Shown here: positions 1 through 5,064 of the stretch, in pieces
Layout: each line of letters opens with the position of its first letter
Numbering within the stretch: position 1 is the stretch's first letter
Source: an uncultured Bacilli bacterium
Lineage (GTDB): Bacteria > Bacillota_I > Bacilli_A > RF39 > UBA660
Reading direction: 5' to 3'
NCBI GenBank assembly: GCA_947625005.1
Contig: CANQNA010000032.1
Location: 1 to 12,381 of the forward strand
DNA length: 12,381 bases
The notes under the pieces: generated by a model
The model's input: only the letters and a program-made list of their open reading frames with translations
What the model was told of the DNA's origin: nothing
Databases searched by the model: none
Program-made: the position numbers and the translations under genes

Positions 1-46
1 ACAATGCAGTCATATTAAGCATTATAAGGCTTTATGATAAAAAATT

Positions 47-68
47 AATGCAATAAATAATGCAATAA
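47..68. repeat. Tandem repeat of AATGCAATAA, period 12
   Basis: Two perfect 10-base copies at 47-56 and 59-68, spaced 12 bases start to start, close to one helical turn. Only two copies are present, so calling them iterons is speculative. Confidence 0.6.
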
Positions 69-123
69 GATTTTTTTATTATATAAATAAAATTACAAGA
101 GGGTAATTATTATACGCATATAC

Positions 124-180
124 ATATACAATAATACTATTATATACAAATACAATAATATAAACACTATTATTGTATAT
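124..180. repeat. 13-bp perfect inverted repeat flanking AT-rich centre
   Basis: ATATACAATAATA at 124-136 is the exact reverse complement of 168-180. The 31-base interval contains another partial copy (TACAATAATA, 151-160). The sequence could form a cruciform or be a protein-binding array. The function is unknown. Confidence 0.6.
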
Positions 181-235
181 ACGCAATATACAAATACTAT
201 ATATAATCATTTATGGATATTGCTTCTCTTCTCTA

Positions 236-260
236 CTTATATACAAGGCTTATATACAAG
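236..260. repeat. Tandem repeat of CTTATATACAAG, period 13
   Basis: Two perfect 12-base copies at 236-247 and 249-260 are separated by one base. They lie just before a small hairpin (278-292) and about 80 bases before the repressor promoter. Confidence 0.6.
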
Positions 261-277
261 CACCCTTGCAGGTGTTC

Positions 278-292
278 GCAATCAAAGATTGC
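278..292. other. Short perfect hairpin
   Basis: GCAATC (278-283) and GATTGC (287-292) pair perfectly around an AAA loop. No T-tract follows on the plus strand, so it is not a normal intrinsic terminator. Confidence 0.45.
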
Positions 293-342
293 TCTGCTAT
301 GCCATCTACATAAGAAAAAAGTTATATTTTATATAAAAAGCA

Positions 343-371
343 TTGACTTTTTGTAGCTACAATGTTATAAT
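343..371 (+). promoter_or_regulatory. Sigma-70 promoter of the RHH repressor gene, with operator
   Basis: The -35 box TTGACT (343-348) and -10 box TATAAT (366-371) are 17 bases apart, and TGT directly before the -10 makes it an extended -10 element. The spacer contains the 12-bp palindrome TTGTAGCTACAA (351-362). A protein bound there would block RNA polymerase. The same palindrome recurs in the next promoter (584-612), so both probably answer to one repressor, most simply the RHH protein encoded at 412. Confidence 0.85.
351..362. promoter_or_regulatory. Operator palindrome, copy 1
   Basis: TTGTAGCTACAA is a perfect 12-bp palindrome placed between -35 and -10. The second copy (587-604) extends the same core to 18 bp. 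It is the likely binding site for the RHH protein (inference from position and recurrence). Confidence 0.7.
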
Positions 372-411
372 AAATATATAAAATAAATATGTTATTTTGG
401 AGGTGTAAAAA

Positions 412-564
412 ATGGAAGAAAAAAGAGAACCAGCAAGCAAGACCTATAGAGTAAGAGTACCGCTGTATATGTCAAAAATACTAGATGAAAAGCTAAAAAA
501 GAATAATAAAAAATATTCAGATTTAGCAAGAGAAGCAATAGAAAAATATATCAAAAAAAATTAA
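412..564 (+). CDS. Ribbon-helix-helix (Arc/CopG-type) transcriptional repressor
   Basis: This is a 50-residue protein beginning at ATG 412 after the ribosome binding site GGAGGTG (399-405). It has the ribbon-helix-helix layout: an N-terminal basic tail, a beta strand at residues 10-17 (KTYRVRVP), helix 1 at about 19-31 and helix 2 at about 35-49 (YSDLAREAIEKYI). Such proteins bind palindromic operators as dimers or tetramers through the strand. The TTGTAGCTACAA palindrome lies within its own promoter and again within the promoter just after the gene, so autoregulation plus repression of the downstream block is the natural reading. No toxin gene follows directly, so an antitoxin role is less likely but not excluded. 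Confidence 0.8.
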   Translation: MEEKREPASKTYRVRVPLYMSKILDEKLKKNNKKYSDLAREAIEKYIKKN

Positions 565-583
565 AAAATTTTTATAAAAATAC

Positions 584-612
584 TTGACATTGTAGCTACA
601 ATGTAGTATAAT
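584..612 (+). promoter_or_regulatory. Consensus sigma-70 promoter for the rightward small-gene block, with operator
   Basis: The boxes are perfect consensus: TTGACA (584-589) and TATAAT (607-612) with a 17-base spacer. The spacer carries the same palindrome as the repressor promoter, here extended to a perfect 18 bp (587-604). So strong a promoter needs tight control. Transcription should start near 619 and run into the genes from 802 onward. Confidence 0.85.
587..604. promoter_or_regulatory. Operator palindrome, copy 2 (18 bp)
   Basis: ACATTGTAG followed by its exact reverse complement CTACAATGT. The core TTGTAGCTACAA is identical to copy 1 at 351-362, 239 bases upstream. The symmetry here is longer, which may mean stronger binding than at the autoregulatory site. 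Confidence 0.75.
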
Positions 613-801
613 ATAATCAAGTTAAGAATAATACTTAACTAATAAAAAAAGAGTTCAAGTTGCTGGAACAACTCAAACTCAAAGCAAATATAAAATAAAA
701 AGCACGACCAATTCATTTTATAAATTCGCTTATTTTGTATTATAGCCTAAAAGTTTGAAAAAGTCAAATACAATTTTTTGAACTCTGGAAAGGAGAAAAA
801 A
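613..801 (+). other. Long untranslated leader with hairpins
   Basis: There are about 185 bases between the -10 box and the next start codon, with no convincing coding frame. A perfect hairpin AGTTAAG/CTTAACT (620-626, 634-640) lies at the expected 5' end of the transcript. A second small stem AGTTG/CAACT (658-662, 669-673) follows, then the repeated word AACTC (670-674, 676-680). The 5' hairpin may stabilise the mRNA. I do not recognise a known riboswitch or tRNA. Confidence 0.4.
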
Positions 802-966
802 ATGGAGAATTTATTCATACTATTATTTGACTTAGGCTTACTTACATTTTATGCACTTGTAGGATTTGGAATATTTCTAATAGTTCAACTAATAAGCTAC
901 AGAGTGTTCCATTTTAACTTGTACAAATGGCTTACTTATAACTTAATCGATAAACAACTATCATAA
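802..966 (+). CDS. Small membrane protein, function unknown
   Basis: This is a 54-residue protein. ATG 802 is chosen because AAGGAG (790-795) lies 6 bases upstream; a TTG at 778 in the same frame has no such signal. Residues 4-31 are almost entirely hydrophobic (LFILLFDLGLLTFYALVGFG and onward) and should form one membrane helix, or two short ones, with a mixed C-terminal tail. It is the first gene behind the strong repressed promoter at 584-612. Small hydrophobic peptides in phage early regions can be host-takeover, exclusion or holin-like proteins, but nothing here singles one out. Confidence 0.6.
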   Translation: MENLFILLFDLGLLTFYALVGFGIFLIVQLISYRVFHFNLYKWLTYNLIDKQLS

Positions 967-975
967 GCCAAGATT

Positions 976-994
976 GGGAGGGTTTCTCCCTCCC
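976..994 (+). other. GC-rich intergenic hairpin
   Basis: GGGAGGG (976-982) and CCCTCCC (988-994) pair perfectly around a TTTCT loop, a GC-only stem in an otherwise very AT-rich sequence. No T-run follows, so it is unlikely to be a full terminator. It may protect mRNA, partly attenuate transcription or mask a purine-rich ribosome-binding-like sequence. Confidence 0.55.
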
Positions 995-1018
995 TAATAT
1001 ATAAAAGAAGGAATAAAA

Positions 1019-1306
1019 ATGAAAAATAAAAATAAATACGAAACAATAATAATTTTAAAAGGAAATTTCAAAGAAACAGGCTATAAGAAAGCTCTACAAA
1101 GAATAAAAGATTATTTCACTAACTATGAAGTTGAAGAAATAAAAGAAATAGGGAAAAAACAACTTACCTACCCTGTGGGAAAAAATACAAAAGGATATTG
1201 TATAGATATATACTTAAAAGCTACAACGCAAGACATTGCAGACATTCAAAGGTTTTGCATGTTAAATAATGATATTTTAAAATATATAACTTTAAAAAAT
1301 GATTAA
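1019..1306 (+). CDS. rpsF: Ribosomal protein bS6 homologue (phage-borne)
   Basis: The 95 residues match the full length of the bS6 core fold. Visible landmarks are the opening strand YETIIIL (7-13), the conserved turn IGKKQLTYPVGKNTKGY (44-60), equivalent to the family's GRRQLAYPI segment, and the closing RFCMLNNDILKYI (78-90), equivalent to the family's R...ND.V.R element. bS6 binds 16S rRNA with bS18 in the 30S platform. The usual bacterial neighbours ssb and rpsR are absent; it lies among unknown small phage-type genes behind a repressed promoter. It might replace host S6 in ribosomes, compete for rRNA or S18, or have been reused as an RNA-binding protein. Ribosome binding site AAGGA precedes ATG 1019. 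The family match is by eye from known conserved residues. Confidence 0.72.
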   Translation: MKNKNKYETIIILKGNFKETGYKKALQRIKDYFTNYEVEEIKEIGKKQLTYPVGKNTKGYCIDIYLKATTQDIADIQRFCMLNNDILKYITLKND

Positions 1307-1334
1307 AAACAGAAAGGTTTAAGAGGTGGTAAAA

Positions 1335-1877
1335 ATGATTAAAATTGAAAATTTAGAAGAAAAGAAAAATATATTAAATAAAACATTTTATAATGATTAT
1401 GTTTTAAAGCTTGAACAAAAAGACCCTAGACACTTTCAAGAACTTATAAATGATTACATTATATTTCAAACAAACGATAATTTGTATGTAATATTAAATA
1501 TTAGTAAACCAAGCATTGACAAAACTTTATGGTTTGATGATAAACAACCTATACCAGAAAAGACCGAGGAATTATTTATAAAAGAAAATATGATGTTAAA
1601 CGGTTCAAAATATACAAGATATAATGAAGACATAGAAAACGCTTATTTATACAATCCATACAATGGAGCCAACAACAATTTAGTAACTGTTGCTTGTAGT
1701 TATAAGGCAGATAAAATAAGCAATTTGACATATATCAGAGACTTAACAGCAGATGAAAAAATACTTATAAAATCAATAATTGATATTTTAATTGATGAAT
1801 ACATAGAAAGACTTAAAAGATACTATAAAAGATATAATAAAAATATTCATTGCTCAGGTTATTGGGTAAATAGATAA
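1335..1877 (+). CDS. Hypothetical phage protein (180 aa)
   Basis: I do not recognise a domain. Start ATG 1335 follows AGAGGTGG; an upstream GTG (1326) overlaps that signal and is rejected. The protein is acidic and tyrosine/asparagine rich in the middle (around ENAYLYNPYNGANNN, residues 99-113). It ends in a basic helix with YYKRYNKN and the terminal motif GYWVNR. Similar C-termini occur in uncharacterised Gram-positive phage proteins as far as I recall (not checked). There is no signal peptide or membrane helix. It follows the S6 homologue by 28 bases and is surely cotranscribed with it. Confidence 0.6.
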   Translation: MIKIENLEEKKNILNKTFYNDYVLKLEQKDPRHFQELINDYIIFQTNDNLYVILNISKPSIDKTLWFDDKQPIPEKTEELFIKENMMLNGSKYTRYNEDIENAYLYNPYNGANNNLVTVACSYKADKISNLTYIRDLTADEKILIKSIIDILIDEYIERLKRYYKRYNKNIHCSGYWVNR

Positions 1878-1893
1878 AAAGGAGGTATAAAAA

Positions 1894-2076
1894 ATGGATA
1901 ATATAGAAATAAAAAGATTTTACAAACAAAATCTACCACCTTTAAAATACTATGTAAAATCGGGAGAATATACCTTTGAGAAGTGTAATACTTTAGATGA
2001 AGCAAAAGAAGCAATAAAAAAATATACAAATGGAAATTTTAAAAACTCAGAATTTTATATTTTAGAAATGTTGTAA
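1894..2076 (+). CDS. Hypothetical small protein (60 aa)
   Basis: A strong AAAGGAGG (1878-1885) precedes ATG 1894. The pattern LKYYVKSGEYTFEKC (strand-like) then LDEAKEAIKKYTNG (helix) then SEFYILEML (strand) suggests a small alpha/beta domain. I see no known motif. It lies in the same rightward transcription unit, 16 bases after the preceding gene. Confidence 0.55.
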   Translation: MDNIEIKRFYKQNLPPLKYYVKSGEYTFEKCNTLDEAKEAIKKYTNGNFKNSEFYILEML

Positions 2077-2097
2077 GAATTTAAGGAGGGATAAAAA

Positions 2098-2400
2098 ATG
2101 GAAATATTTAAAAAATCACAAATGCCAGATGGTACAAAAATACAAATTGAAAATTGGAAAAAAGACTATAATTTCATAAAAACTTTATCTATTGGAACTT
2201 ATCCAATAGCAAAAAATTCAAGTAAAGATAATTTAATACAAGCAAATCATACTTTTAGACTAGAATTGACAAACTTTAAAAATGATGAACAAGTACAAGA
2301 TATTTTTAAACAATTAGAATCTGGAAAAATTCTTTTACAAAATTTAAGTAAATATTTTTATAATAGAGAAAAAGACAAATTCTTATTAGGTATTTTATAG
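2098..2400 (+). CDS. Hypothetical protein (100 aa)
   Basis: ATG 2098 is preceded by AAGGAGGG. The protein is soluble, lysine and asparagine rich, and has no recognisable motif. The stretch HTFRLELTNFKNDEQVQDIF (51-70) looks like a strand followed by a helix. Its stop codon TAG overlaps the next gene's GGAGG, so translation of the two is probably coupled. The function is unknown. Confidence 0.55.
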   Translation: MEIFKKSQMPDGTKIQIENWKKDYNFIKTLSIGTYPIAKNSSKDNLIQANHTFRLELTNFKNDEQVQDIFKQLESGKILLQNLSKYFYNREKDKFLLGIL

Positions 2401-2412
2401 GAGGTTTTGAAA

Positions 2413-2574
2413 ATGTATAAACAAAATTTAAGGTATAAAAAAATAAAAGACTTTGTCGAAAATCTAAACGAAAGAGAAATAAATTACTTATATAAAAAAT
2501 TAAAAAATGACATCATAGAAAAAGATGTTGCACAGTTAAGCCCAGAATTTTTAAAAATTGTTGAACAATTATAA
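2413..2574 (+). CDS. Hypothetical small helical protein (53 aa)
   Basis: ATG 2413 follows TAGGAGG (2398-2404), which includes the previous gene's stop. The product is basic and mostly helical: an N-terminal lysine-rich segment, then FVENLNEREINYLYKKLKN (14-32) and a C-terminal SPEFLKIVEQL. It resembles many small regulatory-sized phage proteins, but I cannot assign a family. Confidence 0.6.
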   Translation: MYKQNLRYKKIKDFVENLNEREINYLYKKLKNDIIEKDVAQLSPEFLKIVEQL

Positions 2575-2605
2575 AAAATATTATAAAATGGAGGTAATAA
2601 AAAAA

Positions 2606-3148
2606 ATGGGAGTTTTTACAATGGAAATTGAAAAAATAAATAAAACTATTGCAGATAATCAAAAAGAGGTTGAAAGATTACAAAAGAAACTAGAACAAGC
2701 AAAAGAAGAAAAAGAAAATGAAAAGCAATATGAAAAAGACCTAAAGATTGCAGTCGAAAACGACTTGAAAAATTGTTTTTATAATTGTTTTGAAAATGAA
2801 GGACTAGAAAAAGGATTGATAAATTTATCATTGAAAATAACAAGAGACGAAATAATTCAAAACGTTGGAGAAAACGAAATTGAAAGAAATTACATTGATA
2901 ATAATTATGAAAAAATACTAAACAAAGTTAAAAAAGTATATGAAAATGACCAAAAAGCAAAAAATACTATACTTGCCCACCAATTACAACAACAGCAAAT
3001 AAAAGAACAAAAACAAGAGAAAAAAGATCAAAAATGGATAACAGCTTTTAATATAATTAGTAGTATTTTAAAATGGATTTGTATTATATCATTTGGTGGT
3101 ATATACTTAATATTCAAATTTGTGTCAGATTTAGCAAAAGGAAGATAA
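2606..3148 (+). CDS. Coiled-coil protein with C-terminal membrane anchor
   Basis: This is a 180-residue protein from ATG 2606, with GGAGG 11 bases upstream. ATG 2621, preceded by GGGAG (2608-2612), is an equally plausible start and gives 175 residues. Residues 8-45 form a charged coiled coil (NQKEVERLQKKLEQAKEEKE). A mixed central region follows, then a Q/K-rich linker (126-142). A single membrane helix at about 147-171 leads to a short basic tail ending DLAKGR. This is a tail-anchor layout with most of the protein in the cytoplasm. It is the last gene of the rightward unit, and the terminator starts at its stop codon. The function is unknown; a membrane-associated phage accessory role is an inference only. 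Confidence 0.65.
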   Translation: MGVFTMEIEKINKTIADNQKEVERLQKKLEQAKEEKENEKQYEKDLKIAVENDLKNCFYNCFENEGLEKGLINLSLKITRDEIIQNVGENEIERNYIDNNYEKILNKVKKVYENDQKAKNTILAHQLQQQQIKEQKQEKKDQKWITAFNIISSILKWICIISFGGIYLIFKFVSDLAKGR

Positions 3149-3178
3149 AAGAAGCCTATAATAAGCTTCTTTTTTTTA
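3147..3178 (+). terminator. Intrinsic terminator of the rightward unit
   Basis: AGAAGC (3150-3155) and GCTTCT (3165-3170) form a stem around a 9-base loop, flanked by an A-run on the left and eight or so T residues on the right. It lies directly after the stop codon at 3148. The A-run becomes a short T-run on the other strand, so it may also catch transcripts from the leftward operon. Confidence 0.85.
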
Positions 3179-3463
3179 TTGCTTATAATATAAAATAGTC
3201 TTTTTTTTTATTATTTCTTTTTAAAGGCTCTACAATCAATTTTAAGTCATTTTTATATCTAGTAATATAATTTTATTATTTAAACATTTTAAATGTCTAA
3301 AAATTGTTTTTGGTGCGTTGTTTTTGATTGATATTTCAATAATTACAAGTATTTTTCAAATTATTATAAAATATGTCAAAATTTGTTTTGTCTGGAGAAT
3401 TTTACACACAAATTTATCCGTTCCAAAAATTTTTTGCCGTTCCAAATTTTTCCGTTCTAATTT
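3179..3463. other. Non-coding convergent intergenic region
   Basis: This is the gap between the two converging operons. No coding frame with a start signal is visible on either strand. It contains a small palindrome ACATTT-T-AAATGT (3284-3296) and, at its right end, three CCGTTCC-type direct repeats. Otherwise it is simple AT-rich sequence. Confidence 0.6.
3418..3458. repeat. Three CCGTTCC direct repeats (candidate protein-binding or packaging site)
   Basis: CCGTTCC at 3418-3424 and 3437-3443, and CCGTTCT at 3452-3458, are each followed by an AAA(A/T)TTTTT-like tract. The start-to-start spacing is 19 and 15 bases. The array ends 6 bases from the stop of a small HTH gene. These GC-containing words stand out in AT-rich surroundings and look like a cluster of binding sites. 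A terminase recognition (cos/pac-type) site or an operator for the neighbouring HTH protein are the leading guesses. Confidence 0.55.
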
Positions 3464-3676
3464 TTAGTATTTTTCGATTCTTTTCAAATATCTATATATT
3501 ACTTGTTCAACATATCTTAATGCCTCATAATTTGTTATAAATCTTCCACTATGTCTATGCCTTAACTCTGCTCTGATATTTCTTATCTGCATATTATATT
3601 GCCTTTTATATATCTTTGCTAATTGGTCTTTACTTAATCCTTGTTTCCATTTTTCTATTATCTCTTTTTCGTTCAT
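3464..3676 (-). CDS. Small helix-turn-helix phage protein
   Basis: This 70-residue basic protein starts at ATG 3676 after AGAGGTG. Residues 2-38 read as an HTH: WKQGLSKDQLAKIYKRQYN (10-28), then a recognition-like helix IRNIRAELRHRHSG (31-44), and a C-terminal helical segment NYEALRYVEQVIYRYLKR. Proteins of this type sit close to packaging or late-switch genes in Gram-positive phages, so it could be a DNA-recognition or activator protein (inference). It is the last gene of the leftward operon. The DNA beyond its stop carries three repeats it could bind. Its start codon lies within an 8-bp hairpin (3674-3698), which suggests translational control. Confidence 0.6.
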   Translation of the reverse strand: MNEKEIIEKWKQGLSKDQLAKIYKRQYNMQIRNIRAELRHRHSGRFITNYEALRYVEQVIYRYLKRIEKY

Positions 3677-3698
3677 ACTACACCTCTAATGTAGTATG
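3674..3698 (-). promoter_or_regulatory. Hairpin sequestering the start of the HTH gene
   Basis: On the leftward transcript the order is CAUACUAC, a 9-base loop AUUAGAGGU, then GUAGUAUG: a perfect 8-bp stem. The AUG start of the HTH gene is the end of the 3' arm, and the ribosome binding site AGAGG lies in the loop. Folding would hide the start codon, so translation may depend on ribosomes arriving from the upstream peptide gene (3704-3763) or on a bound protein. As DNA it is also a near-symmetric binding site for a dimer. Confidence 0.6.
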
Positions 3699-3703
3699 CT
3701 CAA

Positions 3704-3763
3704 TTATTTATTATAATATCTCATATAGTTTTCTAAAAATTCTTCTATTTCTTCTTTACTCAT
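3704..3763 (-). CDS. Very small peptide overlapping the methyltransferase end (19 aa)
   Basis: ATG 3763 sits in GATGAGTAA, so the peptide's start overlaps the end of the methyltransferase frame. GGAGGG (3768-3773) is 5 bases upstream. The product is an acidic helix, MSKEEIEEFLENYMRYYNK. The good ribosome binding site makes translation likely. It may act as a leader peptide whose translation opens the hairpin before the HTH gene. The size alone leaves real doubt. Confidence 0.4.
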   Translation of the reverse strand: MSKEEIEEFLENYMRYYNK

Positions 3764-4500
3764 CTAATCCCTCCATTTTGCTATATGCTAAATCTATCCT
3801 TTTTTTTGCTATGTTGTAATATTCTTCATTTAACTCAATTCCTATAAAATTTCTATTTGTATTTATACAAGCTATTCCTGTTGAACCACTACCGCATACA
3901 ATTATCTAAAATTAATTCTCCTTCATTTGTGTATGTTTTTATTAAATATTCTAGTAAAGCTACTGGCTTTTGAGTTGGGTGTAATCCTGTTTCTCTATTA
4001 AATCTCAATGTCGTTAATGGATACCTTTTACCATCATTTATTGTCGTTACTATCTTATCAGTACTGCAATAATTACCACTTTTACTTCCTTTAGTTGTAA
4101 TATAAGGTTTGCCTTCCCTCATTTGTGGATTATATGTTGGTTGCTTCTTATAAAATACTAAAATTTCTTCTGTATCTCTCAATGGCATACGTTTAGCATT
4201 TAAAAATCCTGTTCCCATTTCTTTTTGCCATATCCATTTATATTTGTAGTTATTTTTATTTGACATTATTAGTTCTGCACTAAATATATCTTGTCCAAAC
4301 AATAAAACTACTCCATTATCTTTGATAATTCTATTATAGTTTTTCCATAAACAATCTAAATCTATAGACTTATCCCATTCATTCCATGTTGTCTTTCTCG
4401 ACTTATTAGAATAAGGTAAATCACTTAAAATCATATCTATACTTTTGTCTGGAATTTCTTGCATTATTTCTAGACAATTTCCTAATCTTAAATTAAACAT
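3756..4500 (-). pseudogene. DNA adenine/cytosine-N4 methyltransferase, beta class, frameshifted in motif I
   Basis: The frame from ATG 4500 shows an amino-methyltransferase: NCLEIMQEIPDKSIDMI, then the catalytic motif IV as SDLPY (residues 26-30, a common phage form of DPPY), FGQDIFSAELI, and HPTQKPVALLEYLI near residues 173-186. The S-adenosylmethionine motif should follow as DNCMGSGSTG. Instead one extra base (3894) after the ATG codon at 3897-3895 shifts the frame, and a stop falls at 3889-3891 after DNCMR. Removing that base restores GSGSTGIACINTNRNFIGIE and the normal C-terminus to the TAA at 3756-3758, 248 residues in all. As written, the product lacks its cofactor loop and is almost surely inactive. 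No restriction enzyme is adjacent, so it was an orphan phage methyltransferase. It overlaps the upstream gene's end by 8 bases. Confidence 0.82.
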
Positions 4501-4765
4501 TGTTTATATTTTTCATCTCCTTATAAGCCAAATCTATTGTTTTCTTTATTTCACAGTATCTTTCATTTTGCTTTTCTATAAATTCTTCGTATTCTTCTTT
4601 ATTTACTGGTAAATAATAGCCATTGTCGTTGATTATTATGTATTTGTTCCTTAATCTAGCTAATTCTTTTCTAAATTGTCTTGGTGTTAAATTAGCTTTA
4701 TTCACCAACTCTTCTCTTGTTTCTTTATTTTGTTTTCCTATTGGAATACACTCTATCAATTTCAT
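4493..4765 (-). CDS. Winged-helix-like protein (90 aa)
   Basis: ATG 4765 follows TAGGAGG, part of which is the previous gene's stop. Residues 15-52 read as a winged helix-turn-helix: ETREELVNKANL, then the recognition helix TPRQFRKELARLRNKY (27-42), then the wing strands IIINDNGYYLPV. A charged helical tail follows. The domain type suggests DNA binding; the target is unknown. It lies between a coiled-coil protein and the methyltransferase, whose start overlaps its last codons. Confidence 0.55.
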   Translation of the reverse strand: MKLIECIPIGKQNKETREELVNKANLTPRQFRKELARLRNKYIIINDNGYYLPVNKEEYEEFIEKQNERYCEIKKTIDLAYKEMKNINNV

Positions 4766-4774
4766 TTGTGCCTC

Positions 4775-5062
4775 CTACAACAATTTATCTTTCATGTCTT
4801 TACAATATTTTAGATTTTTCTTAGCATTTTCTATTTCTTTATCTATATCAAGTAATTGTAAATATGCCTCATTCATTTGCTTGTTTAGTATTTGTTTTGT
4901 ATTTTCTGTCTTTAATTTCATATATAAAGTCGCTATTTTCTCTTGATTTTTAATAAATACATTCTTAGTATCCTCTAATATCTCAATACCAAGTTCACCC
5001 ACTTTTATACTTTCTTCTATCCAATCTTCTGCATTAAATATTGCATCAAATAAAGGGTTCAT
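4775..5062 (-). CDS. Hypothetical helical protein (95 aa)
   Basis: ATG 5062 is preceded by AAGGAGG and the 7-base spacer ATTAAGT. The protein is acidic at the N-terminus (AEDWIEESIKVGELGIEILE) and then forms a long heptad-like helix rich in K, N, E and L up to residue 95. I recognise no family. Its position right after the terminase-small-subunit-like gene suggests a packaging-linked or oligomerising accessory, but this is only context. Confidence 0.55.
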   Translation of the reverse strand: MNPLFDAIFNAEDWIEESIKVGELGIEILEDTKNVFIKNQEKIATLYMKLKTENTKQILNKQMNEAYLQLLDIDKEIENAKKNLKYCKDMKDKLL

Positions 5063-5064
5063 AC

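Larger units (their letters stand above)
1..340. other. Non-coding AT-rich repeat region (possible origin or control region)
   Basis: I see no gene in this stretch. It holds a tandem pair of AATGCAATAA (47-56, 59-68), a tandem pair of CTTATATACAAG (236-247, 249-260), a 13-bp perfect inverted repeat (124-136 with 168-180), a further TACAATAATA copy (151-160), a hairpin AATTAC/GTAATT (91-96, 103-108) and a hairpin GCAATC-aaa-GATTGC (278-292). Dense short repeats in an AT-rich gap beside a repressor gene suit a replication origin, a partition site or a regulatory region. No initiator gene or DnaA-box cluster was found to decide between these. Confidence 0.4.

Noticed and set aside
236..260. Repeated CTTATATACAAG as the start of a CRISPR array
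   Set aside because: There are only two copies with a one-base gap, no spacers and no cas genes.
651..680. Possible tRNA, suggested by GTTCAAG
   Set aside because: No acceptor stem, anticodon arm or correct length could be folded around it.
412..966. RHH gene plus next gene as a toxin-antitoxin pair
   Set aside because: The next gene has its own promoter and a long leader, is 237 bases away, and encodes a membrane peptide unlike known RHH-partner toxins.
976..994. GGGAGGG/CCCTCCC hairpin as a rho-independent terminator
   Set aside because: No T-tract follows on either strand, and genes continue in the same direction directly after it.
2646..2843. Minus-strand open frame within the coiled-coil gene
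   Set aside because: It is an antisense shadow of the coiled coil, without a start signal and isolated from the leftward operon by the terminator.
3374..3379. TTGACA on the minus strand as a -35 box in the convergent gap
   Set aside because: No -10-like hexamer stands at 16-18 bases; the only TATAAT-like string is far too close, and no gene would be served.
3885..3900. Programmed ribosomal frameshift in the methyltransferase
   Set aside because: The site has no slippery heptamer or following pseudoknot. Motif I itself is broken, so a simple insertion or sequencing error is more likely.
4623..4946. Hydrophobic plus-strand open frames opposite the leftward operon (also 6147-6389, 7686-7937, 9929-10303)
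   Set aside because: They are antisense shadows of lysine/glutamate-rich genes, which read as F/S/L/I-rich sequence. None has a ribosome binding site.
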